Positions 16,825-24,960 of a stretch of DNA of 54,424 nt are shown in pieces. Numbering within the stretch: the first letter of the stretch is position 1; every line of letters begins with the position of its first letter. The stretch comes from Janthinobacterium sp. GW456P (GTDB lineage Bacteria; Pseudomonadota; Gammaproteobacteria; Burkholderiales; Burkholderiaceae_D), in NCBI RefSeq assembly GCF_002127655.1, contig NZ_NEHB01000039.1:1-54424 (forward strand), given 5' to 3'. A program made the position numbers and the translations under genes. The notes under the pieces were generated by a model that worked only from the letters and a program-made list of their open reading frames with translations, was not told the origin of the DNA and made no database searches.

Positions 16825-17895
16825 ATGAAAAAATTATGCGGCGTGCTGGCGCTGGGGGCCGCATTCGCTTCCGGCAATGTGCTGGCCTGGGGCAATGACG
16901 GCCACCGCGCCGTCGGTGCCATCGCCGATCAATTGCTCAAGGGCAGCGTAGCCCAGGCGCAAGTGGCCAGGTTGCTGTTGCCGGGCGAAAGCCTGGAAAA
17001 GATCGCCAACTGGCCTGATTGCGTGAAGGGCACGTATTGCGGCCCGCAATCGCCGGAAATGCTGACGTATGTGGCGGCGAATCCCAAGCATGGTGAATAC
17101 CATTACACGAACGTGCCTTTTCAAAATGAGCACTACCACGACCATGGCGTAGGCACGGCCGACGACGATATCGTGCAGACGCTCAAGCAGGCGATCCTGG
17201 TGTTGCAGGGCAAGGCCGATGCGGCCAGCAATCCGCACGGCTTCAGCCAGCGCGAAGCGCTGATCCTGATCACGCACCTGGTGGGCGATATCCACCAGCC
17301 GCTGCACGTGGGCAATGCGTTTGTCGGCAAGGATGGCCAGTTCTTCGTGCCCGCCACGCAGGCGCAGATCGACGACATCACCATTTTCAATGCGCGCGGC
17401 GGCAATGACTTGCTGCTCGACGATGCGAAGATGACGGTCCTGTCCGATGCCGTGATTCCCGCGCCGCTGCCGGCGGACGAGAGCGATGCCAAGCCTGCCA
17501 GCAGCTATCCGAAGTCGCCCACCAAGCCCCTGCATGCGTACTGGGATACGAGCGTGGTCGATTACGCCATGCGCCGCTTGAGCACGCGCACGCCGCAGCA
17601 GTTCGCCCGCACCGTGATCGCCAGCGCGCCCGTGGTGAGCGCCAATACGGGCGACCCCGTCACCTGGCCGTATCAGTGGGCCGATGCCGCGCTGGCGGCG
17701 TCCAAGATTGCTTTTACGGACGTGGTGACCGGCCCGGCCACGCAGCAGACCAGCCGCAAGGGCGAGGTCTATAAGGTCTGGAGCTTGACGGTGCCGGACA
17801 ATTATCCCGTGCCCAGCTCGGCGCTGGCAAAGCAGCAGCTGACCGAGGCCGGCTATCGCCTCGCTGCCGTATTGCAGGCGGTTTGGCCGCAATAG
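16825..17895 (+). CDS. S1/P1-type zinc nuclease, exported
   Basis: 356 aa from the ATG at 16825; a GTG at 16819 is an alternative, with AAGGAG at 16808-16813. The signal peptide ends VLA, leaving WGNDGH as the mature N-terminus. In the S1/P1 family Trp1 must be exactly N-terminal because its amino group binds zinc. Other ligand motifs are WPD (~59), GEYHYTNVPF (~93), THLVGDIHQPLHVG (~152-165) and FNARGGNDLL (N and G after the loop), with LHAYWDTSVVD following. It should hydrolyse single-stranded DNA/RNA and 3'-nucleotides. Last gene of the nucleotidase-PLD-nuclease cluster. Confidence 0.92.
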   Translation: MKKLCGVLALGAAFASGNVLAWGNDGHRAVGAIADQLLKGSVAQAQVARLLLPGESLEKIANWPDCVKGTYCGPQSPEMLTYVAANPKHGEYHYTNVPFQNEHYHDHGVGTADDDIVQTLKQAILVLQGKADAASNPHGFSQREALILITHLVGDIHQPLHVGNAFVGKDGQFFVPATQAQIDDITIFNARGGNDLLLDDAKMTVLSDAVIPAPLPADESDAKPASSYPKSPTKPLHAYWDTSVVDYAMRRLSTRTPQQFARTVIASAPVVSANTGDPVTWPYQWADAALAASKIAFTDVVTGPATQQTSRKGEVYKVWSLTVPDNYPVPSSALAKQQLTEAGYRLAAVLQAVWPQ

Positions 17896-17908
17896 GATGG
17901 GGAACACA

Positions 17909-17932
17909 AGGCGGCCTGCGGGCCGCTTTTTT
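17909..17932 (+). terminator. Rho-independent terminator after the S1/P1 nuclease gene
   Basis: GCGGCC-TGCG-GGCCGC followed by TTTTTT, 15 bp after the nuclease stop. The T-tract runs into the stop codon of the convergent deoR-type gene. Confidence 0.8.
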
Positions 17933-18695
17933 ACGCCAGGATCACGTTGATGCCCATCTTGCGGAAGGGCGCGACCAGGGCGTCTTCCACGTCGTGGTGC
18001 ACAATGATGTCGTTGACCTGGCTCAAGGGCGCGATCTGGAACGGCGAGGCCGTGTTGAACTTTTCCGGCGAGGCCAGCACGATAGTGCGGCTTGACGCCT
18101 CGCTCAGCGCGCGTTTCACGCACGCTTCTTCATAGTCGCCCGTGGTGATGCCCGCTTGCGGATGCAGGCTGGACACGCCCATGAAATACAGGTCGGCGCG
18201 GATGCGGCCGATGGCTTCCACGGTCGCCGCGCCGACACCCACGATCGAGTGCTTGTACAGCCGCCCGCCCAGCATCAGCACCTCGATGAACGGGTAATTG
18301 ACAAGCTCGACGGCAACCGACGGGCTGTGCGTGACGACGGTGGCGCGCAAGTCGCGCGGCAGCTGGCGCGCCAGCTGCACGGCGGTCGTTCCGCCATCGA
18401 TGAACACCACTTGCCCCGTTTGTATCATGGCCCCCGCCGCGCGGCCGATGGCGGGCTTGGCTTCCGGCGAAATCTGTTCGCGCCCCGCAAACGGTGCCAG
18501 CGCTGGCGAACGGGGCAGCAAGGGCAGGGCGCCGCCATGCACGCGCTCCAGTAATCCTTCCTTGGCCAACTCGCGCAGGTCGCGCCGTATCGTGTCTTCC
18601 GACAAACCCAGAGTGTCGCTGACGGCCTTGGCGACGATCTGCCCTTCGCGCTGGAGCATGTCCAGCAAGTACTGTTTGCGTTGATGTGTCAGCAT
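17931..18695 (-). CDS. DeoR/GlpR-family transcriptional regulator
   Basis: 254 aa from MLTHQRKQYLLDMLQREG; the frame is open upstream on this strand, but that start is the family norm. The N-terminal winged helix (residues 1-56) shows LGLSEDTIRRDLRELAKEGLLERVHGG, the DeoR signature. The C-terminal DeoRC domain binds a sugar phosphate (FIDGGTTAVQLARQL, VVTHS, MLGGRLYKHSIVGVGA, YFMGVSSLHPQAGI). It is divergent from the Nudix fusion gene; the 85-bp gap holds three 10-bp-phased TTCTTG repeats likely to be its operator. The effector may be a pentose or deoxyribose phosphate given the setting; this is inference. Confidence 0.9.
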   Translation of the reverse strand: MLTHQRKQYLLDMLQREGQIVAKAVSDTLGLSEDTIRRDLRELAKEGLLERVHGGALPLLPRSPALAPFAGREQISPEAKPAIGRAAGAMIQTGQVVFIDGGTTAVQLARQLPRDLRATVVTHSPSVAVELVNYPFIEVLMLGGRLYKHSIVGVGAATVEAIGRIRADLYFMGVSSLHPQAGITTGDYEEACVKRALSEASSRTIVLASPEKFNTASPFQIAPLSQVNDIIVHHDVEDALVAPFRKMGINVILA

Positions 18696-18700
18696 GGTTT

Positions 18701-18726
18701 TTCTTGAGTATTCTTGTATTTTCTTG
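18701..18726. promoter_or_regulatory. Three helically phased TTCTTG repeats (DeoR-type operator)
   Basis: TTCTTG occurs at 18701, 18711 and 18721, exactly 10 bp apart, within the divergent deoR-type/Nudix promoter region (CAAGAA on the minus strand). DeoR-family repressors commonly bind short direct repeats phased by one helical turn, and this is the only such array noticed near the gene. It begins 5 bp before the regulator's start codon, so autoregulation is likely. Confidence 0.6.
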
Positions 18727-18780
18727 ATATTGCACGAGTTTGCATGATAAAGTCGACAAACACAAGCACAAGGAGATGAT

Positions 18781-19737
18781 ATGCGCGAAGAAAATAGCAT
18801 GCAGCAACGGGTCCGCATCCAGGGCGTGCAAACCCTGTCGCACGACTGGTATCTGCTGCAAAAGACCACGTTCGACTATCTGCGCCACGATGGCCGGTGG
18901 CAGACGCAGACGCGGGAAACCTATGACCGCGGCGATGGGGCCACTATCCTGCTCTACAACAAGGTCAAGCGCACGGTGATCCTGATCCGCCAGTTTCGCT
19001 TTCCCACCTACCGCGAAGGCCACGATGGTTTCCTCATCGAATCGGCGGCCGGTTTGCTGGAAGAGGCCAGCGCCGAGCAGCGCATCCGCGCCGAAGTGGA
19101 AGAGGAAACCGGTTACAGGGTGGGGCAGGTGCACAAGATATTCCAGGCCTTCATGAGCCCCGGTTCCGTGACGGAGCGTTTGCATTTCTTCGTCGCCGAA
19201 TACGATCCTGCCAGCCGCATTGGCGATGGCGGCGGCCTGGCCCATGAAGGCGAGGATATCGAAGTGCTGGAGCTGCCGCTGGCGCAAGCAATGCGCATGG
19301 TAGAGGACGGACGCATCTGCGACGGCAAGACCATCATGCTGCTGCAGCATGCGCAGCTGCACCTGATGCCGGTGAAACAGGGCATGCAGATCCTCGTGGC
19401 CGGCCCCTATCGTTCCGGCACGGGCGACGATCCCGCGCTGATGGCGGCGAACGTGGCGACCATGCAAGCCGTCTGCCTGCCCCTGTATGCCAAGGGCCAC
19501 ATGCCCGTGCTCGGTGAATGGCTGGCCTTGCCCATGCTGGCGCTGGCCGGTTCCAGCCGTGTGGGCGATGCCGTGTATGCAGAATTATTCCACGCGCACG
19601 CGACGCGTTTATTGAGTCATTGCGATGCCGTGCTGCGTATCGGTGGCGCCTCTCAAGGCGCTGAGCAGATGGTGGATGTGGCGCGCAGTCTTGGTTTGCC
19701 CGTGTATTTTTCGCCGGACGAGATTGCCCAGGCGTAA
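18781..19737 (+). CDS. Nudix hydrolase fused to a DUF4406/deoxyribosyltransferase-like domain
   Basis: 318 aa from the ATG at 18781, with AGGAG at 18771-18775. Residues ~10-195 form a NudK/ADP-sugar-type Nudix domain: LIRQFRFPTYREG (~68), Nudix box at 91-112 (GLLEEAS..AEVEEETGY), then FMSPGSVTERLHFFVAEY. The box departs from GX5EX7REUXEEXGU: the first E is S97 and the R is A104, while the EE pair remains. Residues ~202-314 (ILVAGPYRSG, CDAVLRIGGASQGAEQMVDVARSLGLPVYF) resemble the nucleoside 2-deoxyribosyltransferase/DUF4406 fold. It may clean up or recycle a nucleotide or nucleotide sugar. The fusion is unusual; function is not known. Confidence 0.8.
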   Translation: MREENSMQQRVRIQGVQTLSHDWYLLQKTTFDYLRHDGRWQTQTRETYDRGDGATILLYNKVKRTVILIRQFRFPTYREGHDGFLIESAAGLLEEASAEQRIRAEVEEETGYRVGQVHKIFQAFMSPGSVTERLHFFVAEYDPASRIGDGGGLAHEGEDIEVLELPLAQAMRMVEDGRICDGKTIMLLQHAQLHLMPVKQGMQILVAGPYRSGTGDDPALMAANVATMQAVCLPLYAKGHMPVLGEWLALPMLALAGSSRVGDAVYAELFHAHATRLLSHCDAVLRIGGASQGAEQMVDVARSLGLPVYFSPDEIAQA

Positions 19738-19769
19738 AAAAAGCGAAGCCCGGGGGCTTCGCTTTTTTG
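19735..19769. terminator. Bidirectional Rho-independent terminator
   Basis: AAAAAAGCGAAGCC-CGGG-GGCTTCGCTTTTTT is symmetrical, with A-tract and T-tract on both sides. It lies between the convergent Nudix fusion gene and the last ABC permease gene and should serve both strands. Confidence 0.92.
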
Positions 19770-19785
19770 ATGACGTCACAGTTTC

Positions 19786-20757
19786 TTAGCGGGACTTCAC
19801 GAACGGGATACCGATAGCCTTTGGCGCGATGGATTTCGCCATCAAACCCGCCAGCACGATCACAGTGACCACGTACGGCACCATCTGGATCAGCGAGCCG
19901 GGGATGCGGCCCACGACGGGCAAGTCCACGCCTTCAATCTGGATCTGGATGGCGGCGAAGAAGCCGAACATCAAACAGCCGAGGAAGGTGTAGACGGGGC
20001 GCCAGTTGCCGAACACCATGGCCGTCAGGGCCAGGTAGCCGGCGCCAGCCGACATGTCGCGCAGGAAGAAGCCGCTTTGCACGATGGCCAGATACGCGCC
20101 CGAGAACGAACACAAAATGCCGGCCACCAGCATGGCCAGGTAGCGCGTCGCTTCCACGCTCACGCCAGCCGAGTCGGCCGCGTGGGGGTTTTCGCCGCAG
20201 GCGCGCAGGCGCAGGCCGAAGCGCGTGTGGTACAGCAGCCAGTGCACGAGCGGGATCAGCAGGAACGCCACGTAGACGAGGATGGAATGGCCGCCGATCA
20301 GGTGGGCATACACCCAGCCGATGAAGGGGATGTGCTCCACGTACTGCGTGCCCGGCAAGACCACGTCGAACAGCCGCGCCGAACCGAGGTCGGGCGTGCG
20401 GCCGCCTTGCTGGAAGAAAAATTGCGCCAGAACGAAGGTCAGTCCGCTCATGGCGATGTTGATGGCCATGCCGGCCACCAGTTGATTGCCCTTTTGCGTG
20501 ATGCTGACATACGCCTGCAGCAGGGCCAGCGCGACGCAGACGAGCATGCCGGCAGCCATGCCGTAATACGGGTTTTGCGTCGTGTAGGCGACGGCGGCGG
20601 AAGCGAAGGCGCTGGCCAGGATCTTGCCTTCCAGGCCGATATCGATCATGCCGCTGCGTTCGGCGAACAGGCCGGCCATGGCGGCAAAGATCAGGACGGG
20701 CGCATTGCGCACGGTCGATACCAGGATGCTGGCGAATTGAAAGTCGTCGAGTGTCAT
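19786..20757 (-). CDS. Nucleoside ABC transporter permease (second)
   Basis: 323 aa, highly hydrophobic, BPD_transp_2 type. The conserved segment FAAMAGLFAERSGMIDIGLEGK (~25-46) and LRACGENPHAADSAGVSVEATRY (~192) are the family's cytoplasmic contacts; both are standard in BmpA/PnrA-associated nucleoside importers (NupQ/YufQ-like). About eight or nine membrane segments. It is the last gene of the four-gene operon, 4 bp after the first permease. Substrates are most likely purine and/or pyrimidine nucleosides. Confidence 0.9.
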   Translation of the reverse strand: MTLDDFQFASILVSTVRNAPVLIFAAMAGLFAERSGMIDIGLEGKILASAFASAAVAYTTQNPYYGMAAGMLVCVALALLQAYVSITQKGNQLVAGMAINIAMSGLTFVLAQFFFQQGGRTPDLGSARLFDVVLPGTQYVEHIPFIGWVYAHLIGGHSILVYVAFLLIPLVHWLLYHTRFGLRLRACGENPHAADSAGVSVEATRYLAMLVAGILCSFSGAYLAIVQSGFFLRDMSAGAGYLALTAMVFGNWRPVYTFLGCLMFGFFAAIQIQIEGVDLPVVGRIPGSLIQMVPYVVTVIVLAGLMAKSIAPKAIGIPFVKSR

Positions 20758-20761
20758 GGTG

Positions 20762-21841
20762 TTAGCCTTTGGTGCGCTTGAGCAGGGCGGAAATGGCCGG
20801 TGCGTAGAAGTTTTCCATGGCGCCGCAGAACAGGATGATCAAGCCCTGGATGAAAATGAACGTTTCCGTCGGGATATTCGGTTTTTCCAGCGACAGGTCG
20901 AAGCCGCCCTGGATCAGCGCGCCGAACAGCACGGCCGACAGGAAGATGCCGACCGGATGCTGGCGGCCCATCAGGGCGATGGCGATGCCGATGAAGCCGG
21001 CGCCACCGACGAAGTTGAGCGACAGGTAGTGCGTCGACCCCATGATGGAATTGACGGAACCCAAGCCCGCCAGCGCGCCCGAGATCAGCATGACGATGAT
21101 GATCATCTTGCTGATCGACACGCCCGCATAGTGGGCCGCATGCTTGTTCAGGCCCGTGGCGCGCAATTTGAAGCCCCACGACGAGCGCCACACCATCACG
21201 CCATAGATGACCAGCGCGAAGATGGCCAGAATAAAACTGATGTTCAGCGGCGTGTCGCCCAGCGACGGGAACCAGGTGGACAGGCGCGGCATTTCGCCGC
21301 TTTCCGCAAATACGCGGCTGGCCGTGTTCTGCTCGCCCGGCGGAATCAGGTACTTCACGATAATAAAATTCATCAGGCTGGCGGCGATGAAGTTGAACAT
21401 GATGGTGGTCACCACGATGTGGCTGCCGCGCTTGGCTTGCAGGTAGCCGGGCAGGAAACCCCACAGGGCGCCGAACAGGGCCGCGCCGATCATGGCAACG
21501 GGAATCAGCAGCCAGGCGGGCAGGGTCTGGTCGAAGGCCAGCATGGCCGTCGTCAAGCCCAGGCCGCCGATATACATCTGGCCTTCGGAACCAATATTGA
21601 ACAGCCCGGCCTGCATCGCCACGGACACGGACAGGCCCGTGAAGATGAAGGTGCTGGCGTAGAACAGGGTGTAGCTCAAGCCTTCAGGATTGAGGATGGC
21701 GCTGTGGACCAGGATCGACAGCGATTCGGCCGGGTCTTCGCCCAGCATATAAATCACCAGGGCCGCGACCAGCAAGGCCGACAGCAGGTTTAACATGGGC
21801 ATGACAAAGGCTGTCGCCCAGCGTGGCAAGTCGTTATTCAT
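20762..21841 (-). CDS. Nucleoside ABC transporter permease (first)
   Basis: 359 aa inner-membrane protein, BPD_transp_2 type, NupP/YufP-like. Marks are GLSVSVAMQAGLFNIGSEGQMYIGGL (~72-97; two halves of the family motif) and the cytoplasmic loop FKLRATGLNKHAAHYAGVSISK (~225). It overlaps the ATPase stop by 4 bp (ATGA), implying translational coupling. It forms the heterodimeric channel with the next gene product. Confidence 0.9.
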   Translation of the reverse strand: MNNDLPRWATAFVMPMLNLLSALLVAALVIYMLGEDPAESLSILVHSAILNPEGLSYTLFYASTFIFTGLSVSVAMQAGLFNIGSEGQMYIGGLGLTTAMLAFDQTLPAWLLIPVAMIGAALFGALWGFLPGYLQAKRGSHIVVTTIMFNFIAASLMNFIIVKYLIPPGEQNTASRVFAESGEMPRLSTWFPSLGDTPLNISFILAIFALVIYGVMVWRSSWGFKLRATGLNKHAAHYAGVSISKMIIIVMLISGALAGLGSVNSIMGSTHYLSLNFVGGAGFIGIAIALMGRQHPVGIFLSAVLFGALIQGGFDLSLEKPNIPTETFIFIQGLIILFCGAMENFYAPAISALLKRTKG

Positions 21842-23391
21842 GATTTATGCATTCCCCCCATCAAGAGACCGATGCGGGTGGTATCGAATTCTTCAATTTT
21901 CAGTTCGCCGGTGATGCGTCCGCCGCACATGACGAGAATGCGGTCGGCCAGCGCCCGCACTTCTTCCAGTTCGACGGACACCAGCAGGATCGCCACGCCC
22001 GCGTCGCGCAGGGCCAGCAATTGCGTATGGATGCTTTCGATGGTGCCGATGTCAACGCCGCGCGTGGGCTGGCCCACCAGCATCAGTTTCGGCTTGGCCA
22101 GCACTTCGCGCGCGATCACCACCTTTTGCTGGTTACCGCCGGACAACAAGCCGATGCGCAGGTCCGGATTGGCCGGGCGCACGTCGAAGGCTTTCAGCAG
22201 TTCAGCGCAGCGCGCGCCGATGGCCTTGAAGTTGAACAGGCCCCAGCGGTTCTTCAGGTGGTCCTGGTAACCGAGGATGGTGTTCTGCATGACGGAGAAA
22301 TTTTTCACCACGCCATCGCGCAAGCGGTCTTCCGGGATGTGGGCGATGCCCAGCTCGCGGAAGGCCAGCGGCAAGCCGTCGGCATCGTGGCGCTTGGCAA
22401 ATGGCAAGTCCTTGTCGAGAAAACGCAGCTTGCCGGACGTGGGCAAGCGCATGCCCGAGAGAATTTCCAGCAGTTCGCTCTGGCCATTGCCGGAAACGCC
22501 CGCGATGGCGACGATTTCGCCGGCGCGCAAGTTGAAGCCTATGTCGGCCAGCAATTTGACTTGCTGCTCGTCGGCCAATTGCAGATCAGCCACTTCCAGC
22601 ACCGTGGCGCCCGGATTGTAGGGTGCACGCGGCAAATGGCTCTGGATGGGGCGCCCGACCATCATGTTGGCCAGTTCCTCTTTCGAAGTGCCGGCCGTCG
22701 CCACGGCGCCCACCACCGTGCCGCCGCGCATGACGGTGACGTTATCGGTGATTTCCAGGATCTCTTGCAGCTTGTGCGTGATCAGGATGATGGTCTTGCC
22801 CTGTTCCTTGAACAGGCGCAGGATTTCAAACAGCGAGGCCGTTTCCTGGGCCGTCAGCACGGCCGTCGGCTCGTCGAGGATCAGGATATTGGCGCTGCGG
22901 TAAATCTGCTTGAGGATTTCCACGCGCTGCTGCGCGCCGACGGAGAGGTCTTCGATCTTTGCCAGCGGGTCGACGTCGAGGCGGTAGCGCGCGCAAATCT
23001 CGCGCAGCTTGGCTTCCGCTTCCGTGCGGTGGCTGGCCAGGCGAAAACCGCCTTCCGTGCCCAGCATGATATTGTCGAGGACGGTGAAGTTCTCGACCAG
23101 CATGAAGTGCTGGTGCACCATGCCGATGCCGAGGTTGATCGCTTCCTGGCTGTTGCGGATAGGCTGTACTTTTCCGTCGAGCAGGATTTCTCCGCCGTCG
23201 GCACGGTAATACCCGTACAGGATGCTCATCAAGGTCGATTTGCCGGCGCCATTTTCCCCCACCAGGCCGTGGATACTGCCCTTGGCGATGGAGAAGCTGA
23301 CGTCGGCGTTCGCCTTCACATGTCCAAACTGCTTGGAAATGCTGCGAAATTCTACTGCTGGCTGCATAGGTTCATAACTGGATAGTTTCAT
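21838..23391 (-). CDS. Nucleoside ABC transporter ATPase, two nucleotide-binding domains
   Basis: 517 aa, cytoplasmic, with two fused ABC domains as in RbsA/MglA/NupO proteins. Domain 1: Walker A GENGAGKST (~44), signature LSVGAQQRVEI (~145), Walker B ILDEPTAVL (~168). Domain 2: GVSGNGQSE (~298, Walker A degenerate as is usual in this family), LSGGNQQKVVIAREV (~413) and MLVGQPTRGVDIG (~434). Two starts are possible (23391, or MQPAVEF at 23367); neither has a clear ribosome-binding site. A GC hairpin lies between it and the upstream binding-protein gene. Confidence 0.92.
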   Translation of the reverse strand: MKLSSYEPMQPAVEFRSISKQFGHVKANADVSFSIAKGSIHGLVGENGAGKSTLMSILYGYYRADGGEILLDGKVQPIRNSQEAINLGIGMVHQHFMLVENFTVLDNIMLGTEGGFRLASHRTEAEAKLREICARYRLDVDPLAKIEDLSVGAQQRVEILKQIYRSANILILDEPTAVLTAQETASLFEILRLFKEQGKTIILITHKLQEILEITDNVTVMRGGTVVGAVATAGTSKEELANMMVGRPIQSHLPRAPYNPGATVLEVADLQLADEQQVKLLADIGFNLRAGEIVAIAGVSGNGQSELLEILSGMRLPTSGKLRFLDKDLPFAKRHDADGLPLAFRELGIAHIPEDRLRDGVVKNFSVMQNTILGYQDHLKNRWGLFNFKAIGARCAELLKAFDVRPANPDLRIGLLSGGNQQKVVIAREVLAKPKLMLVGQPTRGVDIGTIESIHTQLLALRDAGVAILLVSVELEEVRALADRILVMCGGRITGELKIEEFDTTRIGLLMGGMHKS

Positions 23392-23396
23392 GGAAA

Positions 23397-23428
23397 CGCG
23401 CCGCGCGGAGACAGGCCCCGGCGGCGCG
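23397..23428 (-). other. Intercistronic GC hairpin after the binding-protein gene
   Basis: CGCGCCGC and GCGGCGCG pair across ~16 bases in the 57-bp gap between the substrate-binding protein gene and the ATPase gene. There is no T-tract. Such stems often protect the upstream mRNA and raise binding-protein levels over the membrane components; that role is inferred here. Confidence 0.45.
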
Positions 23429-23448
23429 CTAAAAGATACGGAGAAAGA

Positions 23449-24444
23449 TTAAACCGGGCAGCTGCTGCCGACGCGGTAATCGATCACTTTGATCTTGCCA
23501 TCGATAATGTCCTTACGCGCACCCAACACGCGTTTTTCGATTTCCGGCGTAATCAGCTTGCGGTTGTTTTCATCGAGCGCCCAATCCACGCCGCCTTCTT
23601 TCAAGCCTTTATAGCTGACGCCGCCCTTCCAGGTGCCGTTCTTGACTTGCATGAAGCTGTCGTAGACCGTGTTGTCGACGCGCTTGACCATCGAGGTCAG
23701 GATGCTGCCTGGATACAGATGATTCTGATTCGAATCGACGCCGATGGCCAGCTTGCCTTTTTCCTTGGCCATTTGCAGCGTGCCCATGCCGCTGCCGCCG
23801 GCGACGGCGAAGACGACATCGACGCCGCGCTCGAATTGCGAGCGGGCCAGTTCGCCGCCCTTGGCCGGGTCATTCCAGGCGCCGGACGTGGTGCCGACCA
23901 TGTTTTGCGTGATTTCCGTCTTCGCATTGACGGCTTTGACGCCTTGCGCGTAGCCGCAGGCGAAGTTGCGGATCAGGGGAATATCGATGCCGCCGATGAA
24001 GCCCACTTTCTTGCTCTTGCTGGCCATGGCTGCAGCCACACCGACCAGGTAGGAGCCTTCTTCTTCCTTGAAGACGACGGAATTGACGTTGCTGCCGGCG
24101 GCCTGGCCGTCGATCAGCACGAATTTTACGTTCGGGAATTCCTTGGCGACCTTTTGTACAGCTTGCGTTTGCGCAAAGCCGATGGCGGCGATCATGTCGA
24201 GTTTCTTGCGGGCCAGCCCACGCATGACTTGTTCAGCCTGCGTATCGCTCGAGGCTTGCACTTCGATAAAGGAAATGCCCGTGTCTTTTTTGAAGCGCGA
24301 TGCGCCTTCGAAAGCGGATTGGTTGAACGACTTGTCGAACTTGCCGCCCGCGTCATACACGACACCCAGTTTTGGGGTAGCCGCGGACGCTTGAGCAGTC
24401 AGAAATACGGCTGCGATCGTCAAACTAAATTGTGTAAGTTTCAT
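23449..24444 (-). CDS. BMP/PnrA-family nucleoside-binding protein
   Basis: 331 aa with a signal peptide (MKLTQFSLTIAAVFLTAQASA, cut before ATPKL). There is no lipobox cysteine, so it should be a soluble periplasmic protein rather than a lipoprotein as in Gram-positives and spirochaetes. Family motifs: KLGVVYDAGGKFDKSFNQSAFEG (~26-48, the nucleobase-binding FDxSFN segment), AIGFAQTQAVQKVAKEFPNVKFVLIDG (~86), GFIGGIDIPLIRNFACGYAQGV (~148), VFAVAGGSGMG (~212) and GVDSNQNHL (~236). PnrA/TmpC relatives bind purine nucleosides. First gene of the ABC operon, downstream of promoter module C with a ~300-nt leader. Confidence 0.92.
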   Translation of the reverse strand: MKLTQFSLTIAAVFLTAQASAATPKLGVVYDAGGKFDKSFNQSAFEGASRFKKDTGISFIEVQASSDTQAEQVMRGLARKKLDMIAAIGFAQTQAVQKVAKEFPNVKFVLIDGQAAGSNVNSVVFKEEEGSYLVGVAAAMASKSKKVGFIGGIDIPLIRNFACGYAQGVKAVNAKTEITQNMVGTTSGAWNDPAKGGELARSQFERGVDVVFAVAGGSGMGTLQMAKEKGKLAIGVDSNQNHLYPGSILTSMVKRVDNTVYDSFMQVKNGTWKGGVSYKGLKEGGVDWALDENNRKLITPEIEKRVLGARKDIIDGKIKVIDYRVGSSCPV

Positions 24445-24836
24445 GAATTGGCTCCTGGAAGATCGATATTGTATATTTTTTATAGGTGAAACATATAATT
24501 TGGGGCCGATTTAGCCTGTTTTTGATGCACGAGGTGATAATTCCTTATCAACATTGCACCGTATTGAACAAGATCATGCACAAGATCATTGCTGACCTTG
24601 CGTGCTTTCATGTCGACAGTGTGATGCTCATGCAACAGTCGCGCCCCGTCTCTTTTATAGGTACAACATCGAAGGGGGCTGCCGGAGCGGGCTGGGATGC
24701 GCCGTCAGTGGACGGGCAGGCAGGCACGGAACCGGCGCCGCGATGGGCGTCCGAATCACTATGCATCATGCCAGATATGTATGACAAATACGTTTTTGTT
24801 TATGTATTTATATGCAGCGCATATAAATAGGTTTTA
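24445..24836. other. Leader and promoter region of the nucleoside ABC operon
   Basis: 392 bp without a credible gene. It contains promoter module C (24758-24828, minus strand), which implies a leader of ~300 nt before the binding-protein gene. A small palindrome TGATAA-TTCC-TTATCA lies at 24535-24550, and GGAG precedes the start codon. A 114-codon plus-strand frame here (24486-24830) looks like noise: it runs through the promoter module and has no protein-like character. Confidence 0.6.
24758..24828 (-). promoter_or_regulatory. Conserved promoter/operator module, copy C
   Basis: On the minus strand: ATTTATAT-N7-ATATAAAT (24828-24806), 18 bp, TTGTCA (24787-24782), an 18-bp spacer, then CATAGT (24763-24758) inside GATGCATAGTG. 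Spacing matches copies A and B. It points toward the BMP-type ABC transporter operon. The LysR-type gene at 24959-25861 lies immediately upstream on the same strand and is the obvious candidate regulator. Confidence 0.7.
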
Positions 24837-24960
24837 AGAACGCAGAACAAAACCGTAGCGAGCGGCAGTGAGTTGTGGCCGAGAAGCGGAGCTGTGCGCA
24901 TGCACAGTGAGCATCGGAGGCCGCGGCCCGCGACGCGCAGTAGGTTTTGTTCGCGTTCTC
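24837..24960. repeat. Structured ~124-bp inverted-repeat element
   Basis: Left arm AAGAACGCAGAACAAAACC and right arm GGTTTTGTTCGCGTTCT are complementary with one bulged A. The ~87-bp interior is itself structured (CTGTGC-GCAT-GCACAG hairpin; TGGCC against GGCCGC). The element spans the whole gap after the lysR-type gene and its right arm overlaps that gene's stop codon. It could act as a terminator between lysR and promoter module C, or be a non-autonomous dispersed repeat. Only one copy is in the window. Confidence 0.65.

Noticed and set aside
24486..24830. 114-codon plus-strand reading frame
   Set aside because: It crosses promoter module C and the ABC operon leader, lacks a ribosome-binding site and has no protein-like features.
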